From Pseudomonadota bacterium (lineage in GTDB: Bacteria; Pseudomonadota; Gammaproteobacteria; Burkholderiales; Chitinibacteraceae), in contig JAGTRM010000005.1 of NCBI GenBank assembly GCA_018261735.1, positions 62,001-126,000 on the forward strand: a DNA stretch of 64,000 nucleotides, in the 5' to 3' direction. The notes beneath the pieces were generated by a model. It was not told the DNA's origin, searched no databases, and saw only the letters and a list, made by a program, of their open reading frames with translations. Position numbers and translations under genes: made by a program. Positions 36,643 through 48,254 of this stretch are shown piece by piece (the first letter of the stretch is position 1; every line of letters begins with the position of its first letter).

Positions 36643-37092
36643 TTAATGTTTGCCGGTACTGCCAAATCCACCTTCGCCCCGTTCGGACCCCTCAAAACTA
36701 TCCACCACATTGAATATCGCTTGCACCACAGGCACGATTACAAGCTGGGCAATCCGCTCCAACGGTTGGATGGTGAACGGCGTATGGCTACGATTCCAGA
36801 CCGAGACAAAAATTTGGCCCTGATAATCCGAATCGATCAGCCCTACCAGATTACCCAACACAATCCCCTGCTTATGCCCAAGTCCGGAACGCGGCAGAAT
36901 CATCGCCGCCAGCCCCGGATCGGCAATATGCAAGGCAATGCCAGTAGGGACCAAGGTAGTGGCACCGGGTGCCAACTCCACCGAGGAAGCCAGACAGGCA
37001 CGCAGGTCAAGGCCGGCTGCGCCAGTCGTCGCGTAGGCGGGAAGATTGTTCTTGAGTCGATCGTCGAGGATACGCAGGTCGATAGTGGCCAT
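36643..37092 (-). CDS. dut: Deoxyuridine triphosphatase (dUTPase)
   Basis: A 149-residue trimeric dUTPase with all five motifs: [44 protein letters not shown] and the C-terminal [11 protein letters not shown]. It hydrolyses dUTP to dUMP and pyrophosphate, limiting uracil in DNA. ATG 37092 follows GGAG by 7 bases; the in-frame ATG at 37104 lacks a site. It lies 21 bases after coaBC, the usual coaBC-dut arrangement. Confidence 0.96.
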   Translation of the reverse strand: MATIDLRILDDRLKNNLPAYATTGAAGLDLRACLASSVELAPGATTLVPTGIALHIADPGLAAMILPRSGLGHKQGIVLGNLVGLIDSDYQGQIFVSVWNRSHTPFTIQPLERIAQLVIVPVVQAIFNVVDSFEGSERGEGGFGSTGKH

Positions 37093-37113
37093 GAGGCACT
37101 CCATTGAATTAAA

Positions 37114-38301
37114 TCAGTTTTTCTTTTGTAGGTAGAGACGCGCTGCATGCGCAACCAGTTTTCGCGCCAGCTCCAGCTTTCCGGCGCGCGGCAGGCGATG
37201 CTGACCGGCATCGTCCAGCAGGGTAATTTCGTTGTCGTCGGCACCGATGGCGGTCTGCACCAGATTGGCCGCCAACAGCGGCAATTGCTTGCGCCGACGC
37301 TTGGCTTCGGCGTACTCGAGCAGGTTTTCCGACTCCGCAGCAAAACCGACACAGAACGGCGGATTGGGCCGGGCAGTCACATTGGCCAGAATATCGGGGT
37401 TGGGCGCCAATTCCAGCGTCAGGATATGTGCATCCTTCTTGATCTTCTGTTCCGACTGGTTAAGCACATAATAGTCAGCCACGGCGGCAACACTGATGAA
37501 GAAATCCGCTTCGTCCACTTCGGCATTCACGGCATTGAGCATGTCCTGGGCCGAGAGCACGTCGATCCTGCGACAGCCGGGCGGCGGCTCAAGACTGACC
37601 GGACCGGAAACCAGCGTCACTGCAGCACCCGCCTCCCACGCCGCACGGGCAATCGCGTAACCCATCTTGCCCGAGCTCGGATTGGTCACGCCACGCACCG
37701 CATCGATGCGCTCGAACGTGGGGCCCGCGGTGATCAGTACTTTTTTCCCGGCGAGCAACTTGGGCTGGAACGCGGCTTCGACATGCAGGGCAATCTCTTC
37801 CGGCTCCAGCATGCGGCCTTCGCCCACCTCGCCACAGGCCTGCACGCCAGCCGCCGGCCCAAGGATCGTGACGCCATCCACCTTCAACTGTTCGATATTG
37901 CGCAGGTTGGCCGGATTGGCCCACATCTGCTTGTTCATGGCCGGTGCCACCAGCAGCGGACACTCGCGCGCGGCAGCCAGCGTGGAAAGCAGGTCGTCGG
38001 CGATTCCGTTCGCCAGTTTGGCCAGGAAGTTGGCCGTAGCCGGCGCTACCAGAAAAAGATCGGCCCAGCGCGTGAGGCTGATATGCGCCATGCTGTCGCC
38101 GCGCTGCTTGTCCCACATCTCGACAAACACCTCGCGCCCGGTCAAGGCCTGAAAGGTCACCGGCCCAACAAACTCGGTGGCTGAACGCGTCATCACCACC
38201 TGAACCTCGTGCCCCGCCTTGGTCAGCAAACGCACCAACTCCGCAGACTTATACGAAGCTATCCCGCCACTGACTCCTAGTAAAATTTTTCTTTGGATCA
38301 T
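37114..38301 (-). CDS. coaBC: Bifunctional phosphopantothenoylcysteine decarboxylase/synthetase CoaBC
   Basis: A 395-residue bifunctional coenzyme A biosynthesis enzyme. The N-terminal CoaC flavoprotein half has GVSGGIASYKS, the PAMNKQMW substrate loop and GRMLEPEE. The C-terminal CoaB half has ITAGPTFERIDAVRGVTNPSSGKMG and the KKDAHILTLELAPNPDIL region with its conserved Lys. Length matches the family. It is divergent from radC 54 bases away and is followed by dut. Confidence 0.96.
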   Translation of the reverse strand: MIQRKILLGVSGGIASYKSAELVRLLTKAGHEVQVVMTRSATEFVGPVTFQALTGREVFVEMWDKQRGDSMAHISLTRWADLFLVAPATANFLAKLANGIADDLLSTLAAARECPLLVAPAMNKQMWANPANLRNIEQLKVDGVTILGPAAGVQACGEVGEGRMLEPEEIALHVEAAFQPKLLAGKKVLITAGPTFERIDAVRGVTNPSSGKMGYAIARAAWEAGAAVTLVSGPVSLEPPPGCRRIDVLSAQDMLNAVNAEVDEADFFISVAAVADYYVLNQSEQKIKKDAHILTLELAPNPDILANVTARPNPPFCVGFAAESENLLEYAEAKRRRKQLPLLAANLVQTAIGADDNEITLLDDAGQHRLPRAGKLELARKLVAHAARLYLQKKN

Positions 38302-38355
38302 TAGTAAGTTCCAGCTATCCTTAACCAGACAAGTTTACCCGGAAATGCACCCACC

Positions 38356-39030
38356 ATGCCCATCACTGATTGGCCCGCCGAATCCCGCCCGCGTGAAAAA
38401 CTGCTTGAACATGGCGCACAGGCCCTGACCGATGCCGAACTACTCGCCATTTTCCTGCGCGTGGGCTTGCCGGGCAAAAGCGCCGTGGATCTGGCGCGCG
38501 ATCTGCTTGAACACTTCACTTCGCTCGAAGCCCTGTTCCATGCACCACTGGATCAGTTTTCCGCGATCCCCGGCATGGGGCAGGCCAAATATGCCCAGTT
38601 GCAGGCGGTGCAGGAAATGGCCCGCCGGGCGCTGGCCGAGGAACTGAAAGAGCGCGATGCCTTCACCTCACCCGAATCAGTACGCCACTACCTGCAACTG
38701 CGCTTGCGCGGGCTCGTCACGGAAGAATTCCACGCACTGTTTCTGGATAGCGGCCATCGCCTGATCGTGGCGGAAGTTCTCGCGCGCGGCAGCCTGAACG
38801 AGGCACGCGTTTATCCGCGCGAACTGGCCCGACGCGCACTGCAACACAATGCGGCCGCCGTGATCGTGGCACACAACCACCCATCTGGCCGTGCGGACGC
38901 TTCGGCAGCCGATCTAGCCTTGACGCGGCAACTTCAAAGCGCACTGGCCTTACTTGAAGTCAAACTGCTCGATCACTTTATTGTCGCGGCGCACCGGGTC
39001 GTTTCGCTGGCCGAAACCGGCGCCCTCTGA
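38356..39030 (+). CDS. radC: RadC-like JAB domain protein (UPF0758)
   Basis: A 224-residue protein with an N-terminal helix-hairpin-helix region (LLEHGAQALTDAELLAIFL, FSAIPGMGQAKYAQLQA) and a JAMM/MPN metal site HNHPSGRADASAAD. The family was named for a DNA repair phenotype that proved to be due to another gene; the enzymatic role is unknown. It is convergent with ligA, with 29 bases between the stops. Confidence 0.94.
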   Translation: MPITDWPAESRPREKLLEHGAQALTDAELLAIFLRVGLPGKSAVDLARDLLEHFTSLEALFHAPLDQFSAIPGMGQAKYAQLQAVQEMARRALAEELKERDAFTSPESVRHYLQLRLRGLVTEEFHALFLDSGHRLIVAEVLARGSLNEARVYPRELARRALQHNAAAVIVAHNHPSGRADASAADLALTRQLQSALALLEVKLLDHFIVAAHRVVSLAETGAL

Positions 39031-39059
39031 CGATCGGACAGCAATTCCTCTCCAACCCG

Positions 39060-41219
<2,160 letters not shown>

Positions 41220-41230
41220 TCACCAAAGGC

Positions 41231-41263
41231 AAAAACGCCCGGTGGGCAGCCGCACACCGGGCG
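41231..41263 (-). terminator. Intrinsic terminator between zipA and ligA
   Basis: The stem CGCCCGGTG/CACCGGGCG (arms 41255-41263 and 41236-41244) with a 10-base loop is followed by TTTTTG on the minus strand. It suggests that ligA is not simply cotranscribed with zipA. Confidence 0.8.
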
Positions 41264-41283
41264 ATGGAACAATCTAAACGAAC

Positions 41284-42489
41284 TCAGGCAAACAGGCGCA
41301 GCGCCGCCACCGACCCCGCAGCAATGCCGCGATCATCCATGCGGGCATAGATGCCGGAAAGCTGCTGACGGATGTTCGACAAGCTCTTTTCAGTCAGTGC
41401 CTTGCCATTGTCATCGGCCAACACACCGCCTAGTGCGGTAGCCAGGCTCTGGGCAAAATCGGCCAGATAATCAAACACCGCCACGCCGCCGGCCACACGC
41501 GGCACGTCAAACAACAGGGTCAGCCCTTCGGAAGTCGTGCCAAACGGCACTTCGTCCTGATTGCACAAGGTAAACAGGGTTTTTCCGGAATCGCTGCGGT
41601 AATGGAAGTTGCCATCCTGCCCCCGCACCAGACCCGCGCTCTCTGCCAGCACGCGCACTTTTTCCATCGGGAACGGCTTTTCGCTAGGCATGATATTCAG
41701 CCCGATCAGCACATCGACACTTGCGCAGAATTCATCCAGATTGCGTGCGGCATTCAGCTTGGACGCGCGCTGCGGGAAGGTCACCACCGCATCGAATTCA
41801 TCGGCGAATTGCTGCACGCCCATACAGAACGCGTTGAGCTGCTCCTGAGTCAGTGCACCCTGCCGATCGGCCAACTGCAAACCCACCTGCAATTCCACAT
41901 AACGGCTGCGATTGGTATGCAGTACCACTTCCCACTGGTCATCGTTGTTCAGGCCCAGGGTAACAATCCGTTTGGCACCAGGAAAGGTCGGCACGTTGGC
42001 GGCGGGAATCTGTTCACCGGCATGAATTTCAGCAATGAAGTCCAGAACGGGATCGAGCAAGCTGGTGGTCACCACCGCGTCTTCCTGCTCGGGTTCTGGT
42101 TGCGGTTCGGGTGCAGTCTGGACCGGTGCCGACGAAACAAGCGCGGCCTGGCGCGCGGCAAGGGCGGCTTGCGGATCGACAAAATCATCCAGATCATCGT
42201 CATCGACAAAAAAAGAGGGCGTAGTTTTTTCTTCCGAATCCACAGCACGCATTGGCGGGATTTCGAGTGCAGCGACGGGTTCCCGCGCCTGGATGATTGG
42301 TTCTAGCCGATGGGATTCGCCGGTGCGCACCATGTTCTTGGGCGTTTCCAGCAACACGTCGGGCTGGTTGCGAGAAAAGGCTTTCTGGGCCTGCTGCCGG
42401 TAGCGATGCTCTTGCCACCAATTGTAGGCATAGACAACAACGACAATCGCGCCACCGATTACCAGCGATCCCAATTGCAAGTCAGTCAT
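41284..42489 (-). CDS. zipA: ZipA-like cell division protein
   Basis: A 401-residue membrane-anchored protein. An N-terminal membrane segment (LGSLVIGGAIVVVVYAYNWW) is followed by a variable acidic and Pro/Gln-rich linker (including DDDDLDDF and PEPQPEPEQE) and a C-terminal ZipA FtsZ-binding domain from about residue 255. ZipA ties FtsZ filaments to the membrane. The smc-zipA-ligA order is conserved and supports the call, since ZipA sequence is poorly conserved outside enterics. ATG 42489 was chosen over a TTG at 42495. Confidence 0.88.
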   Translation of the reverse strand: MTDLQLGSLVIGGAIVVVVYAYNWWQEHRYRQQAQKAFSRNQPDVLLETPKNMVRTGESHRLEPIIQAREPVAALEIPPMRAVDSEEKTTPSFFVDDDDLDDFVDPQAALAARQAALVSSAPVQTAPEPQPEPEQEDAVVTTSLLDPVLDFIAEIHAGEQIPAANVPTFPGAKRIVTLGLNNDDQWEVVLHTNRSRYVELQVGLQLADRQGALTQEQLNAFCMGVQQFADEFDAVVTFPQRASKLNAARNLDEFCASVDVLIGLNIMPSEKPFPMEKVRVLAESAGLVRGQDGNFHYRSDSGKTLFTLCNQDEVPFGTTSEGLTLLFDVPRVAGGVAVFDYLADFAQSLATALGGVLADDNGKALTEKSLSNIRQQLSGIYARMDDRGIAAGSVAALRLFA

Positions 42490-42522
42490 GATCAATTACC
42501 CGTAATGAATTCTTTTCCGTAC

Positions 42523-45500
42523 TCAAACCGGCACCGCTTCGCGCATGGAAAGTGCTTGTTCAATATCCACCGCAACCACGCGTGACACCCCTTGTTCCTG
42601 CATGGTCACGCCAACCAGCTGTTGCGCCATCTCCATTGCCAGCCGGTTGTGACTGATGAAAAGGAATTGTGTCCGCTCAGCCATTTTCTTCACCAGATCG
42701 CAGTAACGCAAGGTATTGGCATCATCGAGCGGGGCATCGACCTCGTCCAGCAGACAGAAAGGCGCGGGATTGAGCCGGAACAGCGAGAATACCAGACTTA
42801 GCGCGGTCAGTGCTTTCTCGCCCCCGGAAAGCAGATGGATCGTACTGTTCTTCTTCCCGGGCGGCTGGGCCATGATTTGCAGGCCGGCATCCAGAATTTC
42901 TTCCCCGGTCAAGCTCAATTCGGCATGCCCACCACCGAAAAGTGCCGGGAAAAGTTCTTGTAAACTGGCGTTGACCGCATGGAACGTTTCGGAAAGCAAC
43001 GCCCGGGTTTCACGGTCGATGCGCCGAATGGCGCTCTCCAGTGTTTCCATTGCCGTGCGCAGATCCGCCTCTTGCCGGTCCAGATAATCTTTCCGTTCAC
43101 GCGCAGCGGTCAACTCTTCCAGTGCCGCCAGGTTCACCGCGCCCAGCCCGTTCACAGCCTGGGTCAATCGGCCAATCTCGGCCACCAGAGTCGAGATTTT
43201 CAATCCGGTTCCCAGCTTGTGGCGCAATGCTTCCTCGTCCACCTCTGCCTCGGCCAGCTCCTGCGCAAAGCGCTCGACCGCCAGACGCGCTTCCTGCTCT
43301 TTCAGCCGCAGCACATTCACCGACTCACGCGCCGGTTCAAGCGTGGCGTCCAGCACCTGCTTGGTCGCCTCGCGCTCACGCAGCCCGTTCTGGGCACCAT
43401 TCAGGGCATCGCGCGCCACTGCCAGCAAGCGCTCTTTTTCCGAACGCCGATCCACGGCATCCTGAAAACCGATATCGAAATCGCCCTCATCCACGCTGTC
43501 GAGATCCAGTATGGCATTTTCCAGGCGCTCGGCCAGCAAATCGCGCCGCTCGGCAAGCTCACACGTGCGCCGTTCCAGCTCCAACAGACGCGCCTCGGCA
43601 TTTTGCACAGCGAAGCGCGCTTCCTGTGCCGCTCGTTCACGCTGGCGCAGACGAGTACGCTGCAATTCGCAATCCTGCTCGGCACTCTGGCGCTGGCGCT
43701 GCGCTGAATCCAGCGCAGCCGCCAAGGGCGCATACTCTTCTTGCGCCTGTGACAAAGCGGCTTGGCACTCCTCACGCCCCAGCGTTTCATCGCTGATCTG
43801 CTCATCCAGCAACACCAGCTCTTCCTGTGCTTCGTTCCTGCGGCGCGCGGCCTGTCCGGCAGCTTCCTGCTTGCGCGCAAGTTCTTTTTCCTGCTGCGCC
43901 AACTGCTCGCGCGCCTGTTGCAAGGACATGCGTGCCACACGTAACACGGCTTCTCGGGATTCCCGGGCGCTGCGCGTTTGCATTACCTGTGCTTCGGCAA
44001 TTTCCAGTTGCGGCGCAAGGATTTCCAGCCGGGTGCGCACATCGGCAAGCTCCTGCTGGCGCTCCAAGACGCCGGAAAGTGCGCTGCCCGCAGCGTGATA
44101 ATGCACGCCGTGACGGCCAAGCAGCACACCGGCCTGCGTAACCAGCCAACCGCCCGCCGGCAAGGCATTACTGGCCGCAGCAAGATCCGTTCCCTCCGGG
44201 GCACACCACACCAGCGCCAGCCAGTCCTGCAGCGCAGGCAAGAAGCCTGGCTCGCGGCAACGCAGTTGCACCAGCAGCGGTGGGCAACCGGCGATTTCTC
44301 CCGGCACGGGCGCGGCCAAAACACCCGCCAGTGCCAGCGCGGCCGGCCCCGGCGCATTTTCTTGCGGCAATCCCTGCGCCAGTCGCGCCTGCAAACGCTG
44401 TCCAAGCGCGGCCTCCACGGCAGCTGCCCATCCCGGCTCGATGCTGAGACTTTCCAGCAAACGCGGCATATCGCGCAAACCCTGCGCGACGAACCAATCC
44501 TGCAGGGCTTGCTCATCATGCGGCGCAGCGAGCCGCGCCAGTGCCTGTTCTCGAGCAAGTAGCCCGGCCTGCTCCAGCCGCAAGGCTTCGCGAGCCGTTT
44601 GCGCATCGGCCTGCACCGCACGAGCCATTTCAAGCGCCGCTTCGTCATCAGCCAAAGCCAGCGTCCGCTCCTCGGCGAGCAAGCGGTTTTCTTCCACCTG
44701 CTCCGCGAACATCTGCAATGCCGTGTCATCCGCGCCCGCCGTTTCGCGCAGTTCGGCTTCCAGCCGGCCCCGGCGCAGCTGCAGCGCGGTTAGGGTGCGT
44801 TCATGGTGCTGCAATTGCTGCGCGGCCAACTCGGCCGCCTTGCGTGCGCCCGCCTGCCGATCACGCAAATCCTGGCTGGCGCCATCCGCTGCTTTCAGCA
44901 ACGCCTCCAGTTCAGGCAAGCGATCCGATTCTTCAGAAAGCTGCAGCGCAGCGTCTTCGTTCAGAATGGCCGCCTCTTCGCGCCGGGCCAGCCAGTCGTA
45001 CCGATCGCCCGTGGCATTGGCCAGCTCCTGATCCACGCGCCCCATCTCGGCTTTGATCTCCGCCACCTGAGCTCCCAGGCGCTCACGGGTCTGGCGCAGA
45101 TGCAAGAGTTGCTGCTCCAGTCGCGCCACGGCAGCATTGGCTTCGTACAATTCGCCCTGTGCGCTGTGCACGGTATCGCTGGCGGCGTAATGCGCTTCGC
45201 GCAGCGCCTCGATTTCTGCTTCCAGACTCCGCAATTCGCTAATCTTGCCTTCCAGTGCGTTTTGCGCAGCTTCGATTTCGCGCTTGGCCTGCTCGGCGTC
45301 TTTGGCCGCATCCAACTTGCGTTGCAACGCCAGCAGATTCTGTTTTTCCGTAACCGCTTCTTTCAGCCGATGGAATTCGGCAGCGACTTCAGCCTGCGTG
45401 GACAATCGCTCGATCTGGCCATCCAGCTCCAGGCGGATATCATCGACACGGGAAAGGTTGTCGCGGGTGTCGGCCAGGCGGTTCTCGGTTTCACGGCGGC

Positions 45501-46026
45501 GCTCCTTGTATTTGGAAACACCGGCGGCCTCTTCCAGGTAATGGCGCAGCTCTTCCGGCTTGGCCTCGATGATGCGCGAAATCATGCCCTGTTCGATGAT
45601 CGCGTAACCGCCCTTGCCCACGCCGGTACCGAGGAAAAGGTCGGTGATATCGCGCCGGCGCACTTGCAGGTTGTTGATGTAGTAGGAAGATTCACCCTGG
45701 CGCGTGAGCACGCGCTTGATCGAGATTTCGGCGTACTGCGACCATTGCCCGGCAGCCAGGCCGGCATCGTTGTTGAACACCAGTTCGACCGAAGCACGGC
45801 TGACCGACTTGCGGCTGGTCGAACCATTGAAGATCACGTCCTGCATCGATTCGCCGCGCAACTGCTTGGCGGACGATTCGCCCAGCACCCAGCGCACCGC
45901 ATCGATCACGTTCGACTTACCGCAGCCGTTCGGCCCGCACACCGCCACCAGTTGCCCGGACGTGACAATGGTCGTCGGATCAACGAACGATTTGAAACCG
46001 GCAAGTTTGATGTGGGTAAGGCGCAC
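42523..46026 (-). CDS. smc: Chromosome partition protein SMC
   Basis: A 1167-residue SMC ATPase with Walker A GPNGCGKS (residues 31-38), two long coiled coils around a hinge (about residues 520-640), the ABC signature LLSGGEKALTALSL and Walker B CLLDEVDAPLDDAN. It forms condensin with ScpA and ScpB to organise the chromosome. Translation starts with GTG at 46026, giving the invariant N terminus MRLTHIKLAGFKSFVDPT. It is first in the smc-zipA order and divergent from usp copy 3. Confidence 0.97.
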   Translation of the reverse strand: MRLTHIKLAGFKSFVDPTTIVTSGQLVAVCGPNGCGKSNVIDAVRWVLGESSAKQLRGESMQDVIFNGSTSRKSVSRASVELVFNNDAGLAAGQWSQYAEISIKRVLTRQGESSYYINNLQVRRRDITDLFLGTGVGKGGYAIIEQGMISRIIEAKPEELRHYLEEAAGVSKYKERRRETENRLADTRDNLSRVDDIRLELDGQIERLSTQAEVAAEFHRLKEAVTEKQNLLALQRKLDAAKDAEQAKREIEAAQNALEGKISELRSLEAEIEALREAHYAASDTVHSAQGELYEANAAVARLEQQLLHLRQTRERLGAQVAEIKAEMGRVDQELANATGDRYDWLARREEAAILNEDAALQLSEESDRLPELEALLKAADGASQDLRDRQAGARKAAELAAQQLQHHERTLTALQLRRGRLEAELRETAGADDTALQMFAEQVEENRLLAEERTLALADDEAALEMARAVQADAQTAREALRLEQAGLLAREQALARLAAPHDEQALQDWFVAQGLRDMPRLLESLSIEPGWAAAVEAALGQRLQARLAQGLPQENAPGPAALALAGVLAAPVPGEIAGCPPLLVQLRCREPGFLPALQDWLALVWCAPEGTDLAAASNALPAGGWLVTQAGVLLGRHGVHYHAAGSALSGVLERQQELADVRTRLEILAPQLEIAEAQVMQTRSARESREAVLRVARMSLQQAREQLAQQEKELARKQEAAGQAARRRNEAQEELVLLDEQISDETLGREECQAALSQAQEEYAPLAAALDSAQRQRQSAEQDCELQRTRLRQRERAAQEARFAVQNAEARLLELERRTCELAERRDLLAERLENAILDLDSVDEGDFDIGFQDAVDRRSEKERLLAVARDALNGAQNGLREREATKQVLDATLEPARESVNVLRLKEQEARLAVERFAQELAEAEVDEEALRHKLGTGLKISTLVAEIGRLTQAVNGLGAVNLAALEELTAARERKDYLDRQEADLRTAMETLESAIRRIDRETRALLSETFHAVNASLQELFPALFGGGHAELSLTGEEILDAGLQIMAQPPGKKNSTIHLLSGGEKALTALSLVFSLFRLNPAPFCLLDEVDAPLDDANTLRYCDLVKKMAERTQFLFISHNRLAMEMAQQLVGVTMQEQGVSRVVAVDIEQALSMREAVPV

Positions 46027-46258
46027 GGCAATCTATCAAAGCAGGAAAGCAGCGATTTTAACCGAGATTGTTGCAGGACATTCATGTGCTTCAGGCCCGC
46101 GTTATCCAGCAAAAATCTGCCAGGATGCCTGCTATATTGAAATCAACCACGCAATTGCGACCCGCACTACTCCGAGATCCAGCAACACCAACCAATCCGT
46201 ACCGGACCAGACTGCCGCCAATTGCAATATTTCATTCATGTTGTACAGGGAGGGTGTC

Positions 46259-46678
46259 ATGAAAAAAACGCTGGTTCCCTATGATGGTTCCGTTTTTTCC
46301 GTACATGCCTTGTCATGGGCAATTGAGCACCGCAGCGCGCCCGAAGACGAGATTCACTTGGTCTATGTCGAACAGGAACCTCAAGCCTGGCAAACCCACG
46401 GCATGGAAGCACAAGCAGTCGAGGCACAACTGCGCCTGCATGCCAAGGAAGTTCTTGCGCCTGGCCGTGAAATTCTGGCGCAACAAAAAATCCCGCACAT
46501 CAGCCATGAAATGATCGGTGACCCGCCTCGCAAAATTGTTGAACTTGCCATCAAGCTGGGCTGCACGCAAATTGTCATGGGTACCCACGGGCACGGCGCA
46601 TTTCTTGATTTGATGCTGGGATCGGTAGCGACACGGGTTCTGCACTTGGCACAAATACCTGTCACCCTGATCAAGTAA
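46259..46678 (+). CDS. Universal stress protein, UspA family (copy 3)
   Basis: A 139-residue Usp protein, more distant from the two copies near 3 kb. It starts with MKKTLVPYDGSVFSVHAL and has the ATP-binding signature GTHGHGAFLDLMLGS. GGGAGGG lies just upstream of ATG 46259. The open frame extends upstream only over non-coding sequence. It is followed by a bidirectional terminator shared with nhaD. Confidence 0.93.
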   Translation: MKKTLVPYDGSVFSVHALSWAIEHRSAPEDEIHLVYVEQEPQAWQTHGMEAQAVEAQLRLHAKEVLAPGREILAQQKIPHISHEMIGDPPRKIVELAIKLGCTQIVMGTHGHGAFLDLMLGSVATRVLHLAQIPVTLIK

Positions 46679-46697
46679 ACCGTTCACACCCAACAAA

Positions 46698-46724
46698 AAA
46701 CCGGCCATACAGGCCGGTTTTTTT
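46698..46724. terminator. Bidirectional terminator between usp copy 3 and nhaD
   Basis: The stem AAACCGGCC/GGCCGGTTT with a 5-base loop is followed by T residues on the plus strand and, read from the other side, T residues on the minus strand. It sits between convergent genes. Confidence 0.9.
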
Positions 46725-46737
46725 CAAGGGAAAGGTA

Positions 46738-48066
46738 TTAATGCTGTTGCACGACAGCGGGCACGGTACCTTGTGGCGCATCCTTGTGCTGTGCGTGTGG
46801 TTCCCATCCCCAAATGGCCAGCATCACGAAGAAACCAATCACATAGGCCACAGGTACAAACCAGCCATGCTTGACCCATTGCACGGCGGAGCGTGCTTCC
46901 GGATACATATTGGACAACGCCACCCCAGCGGACGAACCGAACCACAGCATCGAACCACCGAACCCCACCGCATAGGCCAGCACACCCCAGTCGAAACCAC
47001 CCTGCTTCAGCGCCAGCGCAGTCAACGGAATATTGTCGAAAACCGCAGAAACAAAACCGAGACCGAATGCAGAAGCCCAGGATGCAGGCGGCAAGGCCTC
47101 AACCGGCATCATTGAAGCAATGGTCACCAAAGACAGCAGGAAGATCGATCCCTTGAAGGTTTCCGGCATGATTTCCCAGTCATGGCGACGCACCGGGATG
47201 GTGAGAATAATTGCGGCCCACACGGCAGCCCCCAGAAACGGGAAGCTGTTGGAAATATCAGCAAACTGGGTATTCACGACCACATTGGTCACAATCGCCA
47301 GTACAAGGATCGCGCCCACAATGCCAACCCGCGCCCAATCGATATGGGTGTGTTGATTGGCATTCTTGATGATCGGAGAATAGGCATGCTGCTTTTTCGC
47401 AGCAAAGTAGCTCAGAATCAGAAGGCTGGTCACGGCTGCAATATATGCATGAAGTACATCCAACGGCGAAACACCGTCAATCCACATCATCGTCGTCGTC
47501 GTATCGCCCACCACCGAGCCGGAACCCCCGGCATTCGATGCAGCCACAATCGCAGCAAGATAGCCCACATGAACCTTGCCACGGAACAACTGGTGCGCCA
47601 TCGCACCACCGATCATGGCGGCAGCGATGTTGTCGAGGAAACTGGACAGCACGAACACCATGATCAGCATCACAAAGCCGCCCTTCCAGTCATCCGGTAG
47701 ATACTTGGGCAACACAACCGGGACGTGGCTCTTTTCAAAATGACGGGAGAGAATGGCGAAACCCATCAGCAAGCCCAGCAGGTTGGTTAGCGTAACCAAC
47801 TCATGCCCCATATGGGCAGCCAAGCCGGCAAAGCCCGCACCGAACTTGAAGCCAGTGAAAATCAACTTGTAGAGGGTGACCGTCACCAGACCGGTCAGTG
47901 CCACTTGCAGGGTGTAGTGGTGGAACAATGCCACCCCCAGCAGGGTAAGCGCGAAGAGAATGAAATCAACCGGGATGCCGGCTACGGAAGGGCCAGCGGC
48001 AAACGCTTGCGCGCTTAGCAGAGCGAGCAAACCGCCACTCAGCCATCCTTTGAATACGGGTTTCAT
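46738..48066 (-). CDS. nhaD: NhaD-type Na+/H+ antiporter (ion transporter superfamily)
   Basis: A 442-residue membrane protein with a signal-like first helix (LLALLSAQAFAAG) and about 12 further segments. It has the NhaD/ArsB-type motifs FVLSSFLDNIAAAMIGGAMA, NAGGSGSVVGDTTTTMMWIDG and FDNIPLTALALKQGG. NhaD antiporters expel sodium in exchange for protons. I chose ATG 48066 (AGGA upstream); the frame extends 46 codons upstream through the phaA terminator region, where translation is unlikely. A complex set of alternating hairpins lies about 96-166 bases upstream. Confidence 0.9.
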   Translation of the reverse strand: MKPVFKGWLSGGLLALLSAQAFAAGPSVAGIPVDFILFALTLLGVALFHHYTLQVALTGLVTVTLYKLIFTGFKFGAGFAGLAAHMGHELVTLTNLLGLLMGFAILSRHFEKSHVPVVLPKYLPDDWKGGFVMLIMVFVLSSFLDNIAAAMIGGAMAHQLFRGKVHVGYLAAIVAASNAGGSGSVVGDTTTTMMWIDGVSPLDVLHAYIAAVTSLLILSYFAAKKQHAYSPIIKNANQHTHIDWARVGIVGAILVLAIVTNVVVNTQFADISNSFPFLGAAVWAAIILTIPVRRHDWEIMPETFKGSIFLLSLVTIASMMPVEALPPASWASAFGLGFVSAVFDNIPLTALALKQGGFDWGVLAYAVGFGGSMLWFGSSAGVALSNMYPEARSAVQWVKHGWFVPVAYVIGFFVMLAIWGWEPHAQHKDAPQGTVPAVVQQH

Positions 48067-48161
48067 GATTAGTCCTGTCCTGTTGAATTGAACTGCAAAG
48101 CCTTCTCCCTCGGCAGCGTGCAATCCTACCGGCATCACATTGAAGTGGCCAGACCAATGCG

Positions 48162-48232
48162 CCCGGCTGTTGCGCAAAACGCTACGCATTTTGCGCTCGC
48201 GCAAAAAAACAGCCGGGTCACCCCGGCCGTTT
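48162..48232 (-). terminator. phaA terminator within alternating hairpins upstream of nhaD
   Basis: The terminator proper is an 11-bp stem (48222-48232 with 48207-48217, 4-base loop) followed by T residues on the minus strand, about 23 bases after phaA. Its second arm can instead pair with 48162-48171 (AACAGCCGGG and its complement). Between them TTTTGCGC (48189-48196) can pair with a GCGCAAAA on either side (48172-48179 or 48199-48206). Exclusive pairings of this kind could allow conditional read-through into nhaD. Confidence 0.65.
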
Positions 48233-48254
48233 TGAGTTCATGCTGCGCGTGTTG

